A stretch of 33,555 nt of DNA, from the NCBI GenBank assembly GCA_019239445.1, contig JAFAZV010000084.1, positions 1-33,555 of the forward strand. Reading direction: 5' to 3'. The DNA is from Solirubrobacterales bacterium. GTDB taxonomy: Bacteria; Actinomycetota; Thermoleophilia; Solirubrobacterales; Solirubrobacteraceae. Below are positions 14,409 to 22,754 of the stretch, piece by piece. Position numbers and translations under genes: made by a program. A model generated the notes under the pieces. It saw nothing but the letters and a program-made list of their open reading frames with translations, was not told the origin of the DNA and ran no database searches. Position 1 is the first letter of the stretch; each line of letters begins with the position of its first letter.

Positions 14409-16448
14409 CTATACGAGGGGACAGAAGAGCGCTCGCCGCGCCGCCTCGCCCGCGGTGCTCTCGTAGTAGACGTGCAGCGAGGCGGTATAGATGGTGTCGC
14501 CAGAGGCGCGAGCCGAGCTGGTCGCGGCGGCCTGAGCGCCGAACAGCGGACCGCAGAGCGCCGGCGCCGTTGCTTCGCCCGGCAGCGAATTGTTCAGCTC
14601 ACTGCGGTCGAGAACGTTGTCGTAAATGCCATTGTGGTTGTAATCGATTCCGTGCACGACGACGACGGCGTTGCCGGCGCGAATGGCATCGGCCACGCCG
14701 GGAGGTAACGTGATCGTGCGCCTGTAGCGGATATCGCCGACTGAGGGGTAGCGGGGGAAGTCGATGATGCTCTTGGGGCTCGTGTCGCCGCGGAGGGTCA
14801 ACGACGTTTGTGGCGGCCCGTAGAACTTGATCCCGTCGGTCGTGCTGATCGCGAGGTTGCCGTTGTGCCGGCGTGCCGCCGAGGCGGGCGGGCAGATGCC
14901 CTGACCGCCGGCGTGGATGTGCATCGCGTGCGGTTGGCCATTCAGCAGCCCATTCGTGTCGAGCGTGACGGCCAACGTGTCGCCGTGCAAACGCAGCTGC
15001 GCGGTGCCGCTGCCGGTCACCCGGTTGGTCGGCACCGGGTGCGCAGCGGCGAGGAAGCGCTCCGCGGCGGGGGTGGCCTGCTGAGCCGAGTTTGAGCCGC
15101 CCGAGGTGAGGGCGATCACGACGGCCGCGACCGCTATCAGCAGGACCGGCAGCGCATAGAGGAACCGCGGAAAGCGGCGGCCTGTGGGGCGCGGGGGTGG
15201 GCCTTGGGGTGGGGGAGCCGGCGGCGTCAAGTGCGGCGGCCCGCCGGCCGGGGCCGCGCTCGGCGCGGTGCTCGGCGGTTGCGTTGGCGCCGCGGTGCTC
15301 GGCGGGCCCGTTGGCGCCCCGGCGCTCGGCGGTCGCGCTGGCGCCGCGGTCGGCGGCACGCCGGACGAGGCGGTCGAGTCGGGACCGAGCGACCCGATCG
15401 TCGTCTCCGGAAGCGCCGCGTCCGCGGGATCGGGCGGTAGCGCGCGGCCGATCGCCAACGCCTCGTCGACCTGAGACGGCCGCGCCTCGTCGATCTGAGA
15501 CGGCCGCGCCTCGTCGATCTGAGACGGACGCGCCTCGTCGATCTGAGACGGACGCGCCTCGCCCGTCGCGACCATCGTGGCGGGGCCGGTGTAGCGGCGC
15601 CCCCGGAGTGCGGCCGTCGCGTCACGCGCGAAGTCGCCGGCCGACAAGTAGCGCTCTGCCGGCTCCTTGGCCATCGCTTTGTGGAGGACCTCGGAGAAGG
15701 TCGGATACGGAGTTGATATTTCGTCTTGGAGCGGCGGCGGCGGCTCGTGAACGTGCGCGAACAGCTTCGCCACGGAGTTCTCGCGCTCGTAAGGCACCTT
15801 TCCGGTGAGCATCTGGAAGAACACGCAGCCGAGCGCGTAAACGTCGGTCCGGGCATCGGTGCGGGTTCCCGTGATCTGCTCCGGCGACATGTAGTCGACG
15901 GTTCCGACTACCGCGCCTTGCGCCGTCAGTCCGCCCATCGTGTCGAACCGCTTCGCGACGCCGAAGTCGGTGAGATAGGCGTGCTCCTGGCCGTCGCGAA
16001 CGGTCAACAGGACGTTCGCCGGCTTGACGTCCCGGTGCACGAGGCCGCGCTCGTGCGCCGCATCGAGTGCGGCGGACAGCTGCTCGAGGATGTCGACCGC
16101 GCGCTCCGGCTCGAACGCGCCCGAGCGCTTGAGCAGGTCACGCAGGTCGGTGCCGACGACGTAGTCCATGACGAAGAACAGCAGCCCGTCCTGCTCGCCG
16201 GCGTAGTGGATGGCGACGACGTTGGGATGGCTGATCGACGCGGCGACGCGCATCTCGCGTTTGAAGCGCTCGCGGAACGCGTCGTCTTCGGCGAGGTCAG
16301 GCGCCAGTACCTTGAGCGCGTAGATGCGGTTGAGCGCGACATTGGTCGCCCGGTAGACGACGCCCATGCCGCCCCGGCTGATCAGCTCATCGATGCGATA
16401 GCCGCCGATCACCGAACCGCGCTCGAGCTGACCGCCACGCAGTTGCAT
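14409..16448 (-). CDS. PknB-type Ser/Thr protein kinase with extracellular CHRD-like domain
   Basis: A 679-residue receptor kinase. Residues 17-282 are the kinase domain: glycine loop SRGGMGVVY, catalytic Lys46 (YALKVL), HRDVKPAN (Asp140), TDFGVAKR (Asp161), and GTVDYMSPEQ. Residues about 297-330 hold four tandem EARPSQ(I/V)D repeats. Residues 360-422 are Pro/Ala/Thr-rich. One membrane helix follows (429-449). The outer part (450-679) is not PASTA; it has LRLHGDTLAVTLDTNGLL, HAMHIHAGGQGICPP and HGIDYNHNGIYDN, as seen in CHRD-like secreted proteins of actinobacteria. I chose ATG 16448 (AGGAG upstream) over 16490. It likely senses an extracellular signal and phosphorylates cytosolic targets. 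The partner genes (histidine kinase, response regulator, GH15) lie in the same direction. Confidence 0.93.
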   Translation of the reverse strand: MQLRGGQLERGSVIGGYRIDELISRGGMGVVYRATNVALNRIYALKVLAPDLAEDDAFRERFKREMRVAASISHPNVVAIHYAGEQDGLLFFVMDYVVGTDLRDLLKRSGAFEPERAVDILEQLSAALDAAHERGLVHRDVKPANVLLTVRDGQEHAYLTDFGVAKRFDTMGGLTAQGAVVGTVDYMSPEQITGTRTDARTDVYALGCVFFQMLTGKVPYERENSVAKLFAHVHEPPPPLQDEISTPYPTFSEVLHKAMAKEPAERYLSAGDFARDATAALRGRRYTGPATMVATGEARPSQIDEARPSQIDEARPSQIDEARPSQVDEALAIGRALPPDPADAALPETTIGSLGPDSTASSGVPPTAAPARPPSAGAPTGPPSTAAPTQPPSTAPSAAPAGGPPHLTPPAPPPQGPPPRPTGRRFPRFLYALPVLLIAVAAVVIALTSGGSNSAQQATPAAERFLAAAHPVPTNRVTGSGTAQLRLHGDTLAVTLDTNGLLNGQPHAMHIHAGGQGICPPASAARRHNGNLAISTTDGIKFYGPPQTSLTLRGDTSPKSIIDFPRYPSVGDIRYRRTITLPPGVADAIRAGNAVVVVHGIDYNHNGIYDNVLDRSELNNSLPGEATAPALCGPLFGAQAAATSSARASGDTIYTASLHVYYESTAGEAARRALFCPLV
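15463..15558 (-). repeat. Four 24-bp in-frame tandem repeats in the kinase linker
   Basis: Four adjacent 24-bp units (TCGTCGATCTGAGACGGCCG + CGCC on the plus strand) run at 15463-15486, 15487-15510, 15511-15534 and 15535-15558. They differ by only a few bases and encode the octapeptide DEARPSQI/V. The next 150 bp or so (15240-15360) has a longer, looser Pro/Ala repeat. Near-identity at DNA level suggests recent expansion by slippage. Confidence 0.9.
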
Positions 16449-16577
16449 CACGCTCCTTCTGCGCTCGCCGGTCCAGGCCGATCCAGGCACACGGCTTGCA
16501 TCGTCGTTTTCGAGACTAACGACGCCATATTCGCTGTCAAGCTTCCAACGCCGAGCGGACGCCGCTCCGGAGATTGG

Positions 16578-17252
16578 TCACACTTCGTGTGCGGAGGCGC
16601 TCCCGTCCTCGGCTCGGAGCCAGGCGAGCACAGCGAGCACGCGGCGGTGATCGCCACTTCCGGCCGGGAGGTCGAGCTTCCAGAAGATGTTCGACACGTG
16701 CTTCTCCACCGCGCGCTCGCTGACTACGAGCGTCTCAGCGATCCCGCTGTTCGACCGTCCTTCCGCCATCAACGCGAGCACTTCGTGTTCGCGTGGCGTG
16801 AGCAAGCCGAGGCGGCCTTGACGCTCCGACCCGCTCAGGAGGGCAGCGACGGCCTCCGGATCCAGAGCGGTTCCCCCGGCCGCAACGCGTTTGACCGCTT
16901 CGACGAACTGACTCGGATCGGCGACGCGATCCTTTAAGAGATAGCCGACACCGCCTTCTCCGCTCGTGAACAACTCGCGCGCGAAGGTCTGCTCGACGTA
17001 CTGCGAGAGGATCAGTATCGGTAGCCCGGGCACCATCTGCCGCGCCTCGAGTGCCGCGCGCACGCCTTCGTCGGTGAAACTCGGCGGAAGCCGGACGTCG
17101 AGGACGCACACGTCCGGGGCCCCGGCTCGCAGCGCAGCCAGAAACGCGCCGGTGTCACCGACGGACGCGACAACCTCAAATCCATGCGTGCTCAACAATC
17201 GCTCGAGGCCGTCGCGCACCAGCGCGTGGTCCTCGCAGATCATCACGCGCAT
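16578..17252 (-). CDS. NarL/LuxR-family response regulator
   Basis: A 224-residue two-domain regulator. The receiver domain (1-125) has the acidic pocket CEDH (Glu7, Asp8), phospho-acceptor Asp52 in VLDVRLPP, and Lys in LLKDRV. The LuxR-type helix-turn-helix (about 149-200) reads LTPREHEVLALMAEGRSNSGIAETLVVSERAVEKHVSNIFWKL. It is activated by the histidine kinase whose gene overlaps its start by 10 bp. A kinase of the HisKA_3 class and a NarL regulator are a typical pair. The likely target is the divergent MMPL gene at 18820, as in many actinobacterial HK-RR-transporter sets; this is inference. Confidence 0.95.
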   Translation of the reverse strand: MRVMICEDHALVRDGLERLLSTHGFEVVASVGDTGAFLAALRAGAPDVCVLDVRLPPSFTDEGVRAALEARQMVPGLPILILSQYVEQTFARELFTSGEGGVGYLLKDRVADPSQFVEAVKRVAAGGTALDPEAVAALLSGSERQGRLGLLTPREHEVLALMAEGRSNSGIAETLVVSERAVEKHVSNIFWKLDLPAGSGDHRRVLAVLAWLRAEDGSASAHEV

Positions 17253-18553
17253 GGAATCTCCGCGCGCAGAACCGTCGGGCCGCCCACGGGACTTTTGAGC
17301 TCGAGCAGGCCGTCGAGCGCGCGAATGCGCGTGCGAAGCCCCTGGATCCCGGAGCCCGCGGCGTTCGCACCACCGCGTCCGTCGTCGACGATGCTGATCG
17401 CGAGCTCGAGCTCGCCGCGCTCGACCGTTACGTCGACCGATGCCGCGCCGCTGTGCTTGTTGACGTTGGTCAGCGCCTCGGCGACGAAGAAGTACGCGGC
17501 CGTGCTAACCGCGTCGGGCGCGTCATCGAGCGATCCTTTGAGCGTGAGTGTGGCGGGCACGGCCGAACGTTGCACGAGCGCTTCGATCGCCGTCCGCAGT
17601 CCGCGCTCCTCGAGCAGTGCCGGGCGCAGCCCGCGCGAGAGCCCACGCAGCTCGCCTAGCGCTTCGAGTGCTTCGTCGCGTGCTTTGCGTACCGCCGCGC
17701 GGGCGGCGTCCGGATTGCGCGCGACTTCCTCCTCGGCCATACCTAGCTCCATCGCCAGGGCTACCAGTCGGGCCTGCGCACCGTCGTGGAGGTCGCGCTC
17801 GATTCGCCGCAGCTGCTCATCGGCGGCGCTGACCACATCCGAGCGGGTGCTTGCCAGCTCGCGAACCCGCGCGTGCAGCTGCTGGCGCTCGGAGGGCCCA
17901 AGCACGCGCGCCACTAGCGCGGCATGGAGGCTGGCCACACCGCGGTTGAGCAGCAGCGCGAGTGGAGCTAGCAGCAGGCCGATCGCGGTCGTCAGCAAAG
18001 CCCAGCCGGTGGAAGTTACGGTGTAGATGCCCAGGTTGAGCGTTCCGTACTGCTTGCTCGGGTCGGGTATGGCCCACCACCACAGCGGCATCGCGACGTA
18101 GGAGATGACGAGGACGGTAACGCTGAGGGCGACGGTGGCGAGCACGAAGCCGAGCACCGAGTTCAGCACCAGCCAGGCGAAGTCCTTCCACGTCTGCGGA
18201 TCGGTCGTCACCGCGCGCAGCCGCGACAGCAGCCCGCGTTGCGTCGGCCGACGGTAAACCGCCGGTACGGGAGCACCGCGCCACCATCCGGCGAGCGCGC
18301 GATCGACCGCGCACGTCCAGCGGAACACGTAGGCCGTGGCGAGCCAGGCGAGCACGCCGACGATCAAGACCAGCAAGGACAACGTGACCGACGCCCCGGT
18401 GACCCAGACGACGAACTCGAGAATGCTCAAGACGAACATCGCCAGCAGGTACAGCAGATCCCGACCAGCCATCCTGGGCAGTCGCCGCACCCGGCGCGAC
18501 CAGGTCGCTGTTACTGGCATCGATTGCGTTTGCAGTGTGTTCATGTCGATCAT
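17243..18553 (-). CDS. NarL-type sensor histidine kinase (HisKA_3)
   Basis: A 436-residue membrane kinase. About four to six hydrophobic stretches (residues 33-51, 55-76, 126-155, 180-201) form an N-terminal sensor part with the sequence of actinobacterial sensor-domain kinases. The HisKA_3 dimerisation helix follows with the phospho-acceptor ERDLHDGAQ (His256), and then an HATPase_c domain with VVDDGRGG-like SIVDDGRGG and GSGIQGLRTRI. No large periplasmic loop is seen, so it may sense membrane state or a lipophilic compound. I chose ATG 18553 (or 18544) because the 62 residues before it in the ORF track are Arg/Pro-rich and unlike any kinase. It is co-transcribed with the regulator at 16578-17252 (overlap 10 bp). 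Confidence 0.93.
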   Translation of the reverse strand: MIDMNTLQTQSMPVTATWSRRVRRLPRMAGRDLLYLLAMFVLSILEFVVWVTGASVTLSLLVLIVGVLAWLATAYVFRWTCAVDRALAGWWRGAPVPAVYRRPTQRGLLSRLRAVTTDPQTWKDFAWLVLNSVLGFVLATVALSVTVLVISYVAMPLWWWAIPDPSKQYGTLNLGIYTVTSTGWALLTTAIGLLLAPLALLLNRGVASLHAALVARVLGPSERQQLHARVRELASTRSDVVSAADEQLRRIERDLHDGAQARLVALAMELGMAEEEVARNPDAARAAVRKARDEALEALGELRGLSRGLRPALLEERGLRTAIEALVQRSAVPATLTLKGSLDDAPDAVSTAAYFFVAEALTNVNKHSGAASVDVTVERGELELAISIVDDGRGGANAAGSGIQGLRTRIRALDGLLELKSPVGGPTVLRAEIPCA

Positions 18554-18819
18554 GTTCGATCGACGCGGCCGAGCCGGGAATACGGGAGTCGCGGGTACCG
18601 AAGGTAGTGCTGGCCGTACCCCCGGCGCGCGCTGTCGCGTGCCCAGGGGCGCACCGGAGCGACGAATTTTCCCGGATTTGCGCCAAGCGGTGGGGTTAAC
18701 CGAACGCCGGCAGGTGAGCTGACGCGCTTGACCTGACACCAGCTGGCCGTCTCCCGTTCAGCCTCGCCCGCTGGGACTCTCTCGGCGCATCGGATCACCA
18801 GCAAGCGGAGGTACTCGAC
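18554..18819. promoter_or_regulatory. Divergent promoter region between histidine kinase and MMPL gene 2
   Basis: This 266-bp spacer separates the HK/RR pair from the MMPL gene and contains no credible gene. The GGAGG at 18808-18812 is the ribosome-binding site of the transporter. I saw no clear -35/-10 pair or palindrome that I could defend. Confidence 0.4.
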
Positions 18820-20997
18820 ATGCGACAGGAGAATCTTGCGGCCCGCGCGGGAAGGTGGAGCGCCCATCATCGCAAAGCGGCGATCGTCGGCTGGATCGCG
18901 TTCGTGGTCGCGGCCGTTCTCATCGGCGGAGCGATCGGAACCAAGCAGATCCCGCAGGACGCGGGCGGCAGCGGTGAGTCGGGGCGCGCGCAGCGGATCC
19001 TGCACGACCACTTCCCGCAGCCCGCGAGCGAGCAGGTGCTCGTTCAGAGCGCTGCGCTGACCGTCAAGGCGCCGTCGTTTCGGTCCGCTCTGGTCGACGT
19101 GGCTGGCCGCCTGCGCGCCCTTCCCTCCACCGAACGCGTCCGCTCGCCGCTGGGAAGCCGCGATCCGGGGTTGATCTCAAGCGACGGTCATTCCGCGTTG
19201 GTTCAGTTCGACCTGAAGGGCAAGGCGGATGGCGCCGACAAGCGCGTCGCGGCGTCGCTGGCGTCAACTGCGGCGGCGCAGCGAGATCATCCCGAGCTCC
19301 GCATCGAGCAGGCCGGGGATGCGAGCGCCAACAAGGCGCTCTCGAAGAGCTTCAGCGACGATTTCGCCAAGGCTCGGACGCTGTCACTCCCGATCACTCT
19401 GGTCATCCTGGTGATCGCTTTCGGCGCCATCGTGGCGGCAGGAATCCCGGTGCTGCTCGCAATCACTGGCGTCGCTGCGACGCTCCGGCTCGTCGCGCTC
19501 GTCAGCCACGTGTCGGCCATCGATCCGGCCGTGTCTGAGGTCGTGCTTCTGGTCGGGATGGCGGTTGGCGTTGACTACTCGCTGTTCTACATGCGTCGCG
19601 AGCGCGAGGAGCGCGTTCGCGGTCTGAGCGAGCCGGCTGCGTTACGGGCGGCGGCGGCCACTTCCGGTCGCTCGGTCCTCGTGTCGGGGCTGACCGTGAT
19701 GGCCGCGATGGCCGGCATGTATCTCGCCGGCGACAAGACGTTCGCGTCGATGGCAACGGGAACGATTCTCGTCGTGGCGGTCGCGGTGCTCGGCTCGCTC
19801 ACGGTGCTGCCCGCCCTCCTGTCAAAGCTCGGCGACCGGGCAATGAAGGGACGCGTGCCTTTCGTCGCGCGGCGGCGGGAGCGCTCTGCAGAGCCGAAGC
19901 TGTGGGGTGCGCTGATCGAGCGGGTGCTGCGCCGTCCGGTGGCGGCAACGCTTCTCGCCGGCGGCGCGCTGCTGGCGCTGGCGGTGCCGGCGTTCGGCCT
20001 GCACACGGCGACGCCGGGGCTCGCGGGCTTGCCGAGTGGGCTGCCGATCGTCAAGACGCTGAACCGGATGGAGGCCGCGTTTCCGGGCGGAGCTCAACCC
20101 GCCCAGGTCGTGGTCCAGGCACGCGATGTCCGCGCGCCGGCGGTGCGCCAGGCGATCGCCGGGCTCGAGCGGCGGGCGCTGGCGACGGGACAGATGCACC
20201 CGCCGGTGAGCGTTGCCATCGACCGCGCGGGCGCGGTCGCGGTCGTCTCCGTGCCGCTGAGCGGCACGGGCACCGACGCCGCTTCGTACCGCGCCCTGGC
20301 GGTGCTGCGTGGGGACGTGATCCCGTCGACGCTGGGGCAGGTGCCCGGTGTCAAGGCGCAAGTGACCGGGATGACGGCGAGCTCGAAGGACTTCAGCGCA
20401 TCGATGAAGGCTCACCTTCCGCTCGTGTTCGCGTTCGTTCTCACGATGGCGTTCGTGCTCCTGCTGGTGACGTTCCGCTCGATAACGATCGCGCTGCTGG
20501 CGATCGTCCTCAACCTGCTCTCCGTCGGTGCCGCCTACGGCGTGCTCGCGCTCGTCTTCCAGCGCCACTGGGCGGAAGGGCTGCTGGCGTTCAAATCGAC
20601 CGGTGCGATCACGTCGTGGCTGCCGCTGTTCCTGTTCGTGATCCTGTTCGGCCTATCGATGGACTACCACGTGTTCATCCTCAGCCGGATCCGCGAGGCC
20701 CACGACCAGGGCGCGCCAACTGCCGAGGCGATCGCGCAGGGGATCAAGTCGACGGCCGGGGTGGTCACGAGCGCAGCGATGGTGATGGTGGCCGTGTTCG
20801 CGATCTTCGCGTCCCTCGGTGCCCTCGAGTTCAAGCAGCTGGGCGTTGGGCTGGCAGCGGCGATCCTGATCGACGCAACGATCGTGCGCGCCGTGCTGCT
20901 GCCGGCGTTGATGAGGCTGCTGGGCGAGGCCAACTGGTATCTCCCCGAACGGCTCGGGTGGCTGCCGCATGTGGCGCACCAAGGCGCCCGCGCCTGA
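18820..20997 (+). CDS. MMPL/RND family transporter 2
   Basis: A 725-residue transporter with the same plan as the one at 7647. An N-terminal helix (AAIVGWIAFVVAAVLIGGAI) leads to an external domain with GESGRAQRILHDHFPQP, then membrane helices with the motif LLVGMAVGVDYSLFYMRREREE; the second half has ILFGLSMDYHVFILSRIREA. It likely exports lipids or drugs by proton antiport. ATG 18820 has GGAGG 7 nt upstream. It is divergent from the HK/RR pair, which probably controls it in response to membrane stress or the exported compound. It converges on the decarboxylase gene, with 17 bp between the stops. It is about as far from transporter 1 as usual paralogues are, and not a recent copy. Confidence 0.94.
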   Translation: MRQENLAARAGRWSAHHRKAAIVGWIAFVVAAVLIGGAIGTKQIPQDAGGSGESGRAQRILHDHFPQPASEQVLVQSAALTVKAPSFRSALVDVAGRLRALPSTERVRSPLGSRDPGLISSDGHSALVQFDLKGKADGADKRVAASLASTAAAQRDHPELRIEQAGDASANKALSKSFSDDFAKARTLSLPITLVILVIAFGAIVAAGIPVLLAITGVAATLRLVALVSHVSAIDPAVSEVVLLVGMAVGVDYSLFYMRREREERVRGLSEPAALRAAAATSGRSVLVSGLTVMAAMAGMYLAGDKTFASMATGTILVVAVAVLGSLTVLPALLSKLGDRAMKGRVPFVARRRERSAEPKLWGALIERVLRRPVAATLLAGGALLALAVPAFGLHTATPGLAGLPSGLPIVKTLNRMEAAFPGGAQPAQVVVQARDVRAPAVRQAIAGLERRALATGQMHPPVSVAIDRAGAVAVVSVPLSGTGTDAASYRALAVLRGDVIPSTLGQVPGVKAQVTGMTASSKDFSASMKAHLPLVFAFVLTMAFVLLLVTFRSITIALLAIVLNLLSVGAAYGVLALVFQRHWAEGLLAFKSTGAITSWLPLFLFVILFGLSMDYHVFILSRIREAHDQGAPTAEAIAQGIKSTAGVVTSAAMVMVAVFAIFASLGALEFKQLGVGLAAAILIDATIVRAVLLPALMRLLGEANWYLPERLGWLPHVAHQGARA

Positions 20998-21014
20998 AGC
21001 GGGGCGGCTGAGGG

Positions 21015-22442
21015 TTATCCGACTCTAGCCGCCACCAGCTCGCGGAGGACGTCGACCAGCAGATCGACGTCCTCTTCGCGCGTACGCCAGTTGACGATCG
21101 CCGGTCGCAACGCGACCTTGCCGGCGTAGGTCGTGGTGCCGACGAACACCCGGCCGTCGGCCAGCAGCGCCTCACCCACCTCACGGTTCAGCGCGTCCAA
21201 TTGCTCGTCCGGCCAGCCCTCGGGATGGACGCGGAAGCAGACGATGTTCAATCGCACCTCGGCGAGACGCTCCAGCTCGGGCGTCGCGTCGATCCGCCTG
21301 GCGAGGTGCTGGGCCAGAGCCAGATGCCGCCGGACCATGGCGCGGTGACCGTCGCGCCCGTAGGCCCGCAGCGTCGCCCACACGCTGAAGGCCCGCGCCC
21401 GGCGTGAGCTCTCAGGCGCGATGAAACCGAAAGACGGATGGGGATCAACGGCAGAGGGCAGATAGGGGGCTCCCACATTGAGCGCCCGAGGCAGCCGCTC
21501 CACCTCGCGCACGAACGCGAAACCGCAGTCGTAGGGCACGTTCAACCACTTGTGCGCGTCGGCGATCACCGAATGCGCGCGCTCGACGCCCTCCGCGAGC
21601 TCGCGAGCCTCCGGCACGAGGCGCGCGAACAAGCCGAAGGCGCCGTCGACGTGCAGCCAGGCGTCGTAGCGTTCGGCCAGATCCGCGAGCTCGGCGATCG
21701 GGTCGAAGTCGCCGGCGTTGACTTCGCCTGCGTTCGCGATCACGATCGAACGAGCGGGAGCGGCGAGATCCAACGCGCGCTCGACCGCACCAAGGTCGAT
21801 CCGGCCGACCGGGTCGTTGGTCAGACGTCTGATCGATCCGCGGCCGAAGCCGAGCATCCCGATCGCCTGAACGGCGCTCGGATGCAGGTAGCCGCTCGAG
21901 ACGATCAGCGGTTCGGGCAGCTCGCGAAGCCCCCGCTCCTCCACGTCAACGCCGCAACGCTCCGCCCACCAGTTGCGCGCGGCAGCCAAGGCGACGAAGT
22001 TGGCCATCGTCGCTCCGCTCGTGAATACGCCGCCGAACTCGCGCGGCAGCTCGAAGAGCTGGCGCAACCAGTCGAGCGCTACCTGCTCGAGTCGCGCCGC
22101 CAGCGGCGAGGAGGCCCAGGCAAACGCGACCTGGTCATAGGTTGACGTGAGCCAATCGGCTCCGAGCGCCGCGGGCGTGCCACCGCCCATGACGAAATGA
22201 AAGAAGCGCGGGCCACTCGAACGGGTAGCCGCGCTCGCGCCGCGCGTGGCCAGCTCGCGCAGGGCAGCCAACGTCCCGTCTCCCGTCTCCGGCATGGCGT
22301 CGCTCCAACCATCGATTGTCTTCTCGAAGCCGGGGCAGAGGATCCGCGCCTGATCGATGTCGCCCAGGTAATGCTGCGCAGCGCCGGCGGCGAAATTGAG
22401 CGCTTCGGCGAGCTGATCGTGATCGTCCAGCGGGTCGGGCAC
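21015..22442 (-). CDS. PLP-dependent group II amino acid decarboxylase
   Basis: A 475-residue cytosolic enzyme of the aromatic-L-amino-acid/glutamate decarboxylase superfamily. Signature parts are FFHFVMGGGTPAALGADWL, the PLP-phosphate region GGVFTSGATMANFVAL (residues 137-152), HVDGAFG with Asp266 that contacts the pyridine nitrogen, and ADAHKWLNVPYDCG with the Schiff-base Lys298. It would remove CO2 from an amino acid, perhaps aromatic, but some relatives are aldehyde synthases. The start is GTG 22442. It is divergent from the molbindin gene and converges on MMPL gene 2. No transporter or amine-utilising gene lies nearby to point to the substrate. Confidence 0.93.
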   Translation of the reverse strand: MPDPLDDHDQLAEALNFAAGAAQHYLGDIDQARILCPGFEKTIDGWSDAMPETGDGTLAALRELATRGASAATRSSGPRFFHFVMGGGTPAALGADWLTSTYDQVAFAWASSPLAARLEQVALDWLRQLFELPREFGGVFTSGATMANFVALAAARNWWAERCGVDVEERGLRELPEPLIVSSGYLHPSAVQAIGMLGFGRGSIRRLTNDPVGRIDLGAVERALDLAAPARSIVIANAGEVNAGDFDPIAELADLAERYDAWLHVDGAFGLFARLVPEARELAEGVERAHSVIADAHKWLNVPYDCGFAFVREVERLPRALNVGAPYLPSAVDPHPSFGFIAPESSRRARAFSVWATLRAYGRDGHRAMVRRHLALAQHLARRIDATPELERLAEVRLNIVCFRVHPEGWPDEQLDALNREVGEALLADGRVFVGTTTYAGKVALRPAIVNWRTREEDVDLLVDVLRELVAARVG

Positions 22443-22529
22443 GAGATCGCGAGGCTAGGCCGACGAGCTCGTCAGTCCCTGGTTCTGATAGAGCATCCCC
22501 ACATCCACGTAAGAACAGGAGACTCGCAG

Positions 22530-22736
22530 ATGAAGCTCAGCGCCCGCAACCAGCTCACCGGCACGGTAACCAGCATCAATCGCGGCGAAGCGATCGCCAA
22601 CGTCGCCATCGACGTGGCAGGGGAGCGCCTCGTGGCTTCGATAACCGTTGAGGCCGTGCAGGAGCTCGGGCTTGGCGAAGGCACTCAGGTCACGGCGGTG
22701 ATCAAGGCCTCCGACGTGATCCTCGCCACCGAGTAG
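22530..22736 (+). CDS. Molbindin (single Mop/TOBE-domain molybdate-binding protein)
   Basis: A 68-residue protein that is one Mop domain: MKLSARNQLTGTVTSINRGEAIANVAIDVAGERLVASITVEAVQELGLGEGTQVTAVIKASDVILATE. The motifs SARNQLTGTV and ITVEAVQELGL and the end KASDVILA are typical. Such proteins assemble into hexamers that store molybdate or deliver it to cofactor synthesis. I chose ATG 22530 (AGGAG 8 nt upstream) instead of the track's 22197, which lies inside the opposite-strand gene. A molybdenum hydroxylase operon begins 5 kb downstream, so it may serve that enzyme; this is inference. It stands alone, divergent from the decarboxylase. Confidence 0.93.
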   Translation: MKLSARNQLTGTVTSINRGEAIANVAIDVAGERLVASITVEAVQELGLGEGTQVTAVIKASDVILATE

Positions 22737-22754
22737 CGGCGCCGGGCAGCGCCG

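Noticed and set aside
15726-16937. 403-codon plus-strand open frame
   Set aside because: It is antisense to the Ser/Thr kinase and response regulator genes and crosses the gap between them.
18554-18739. N-terminal extension of the histidine kinase in the ORF track
   Set aside because: The 62 added residues are Arg/Pro-rich and unlike kinase N-termini. The in-frame ATGs at 18553 and 18544 fit better.
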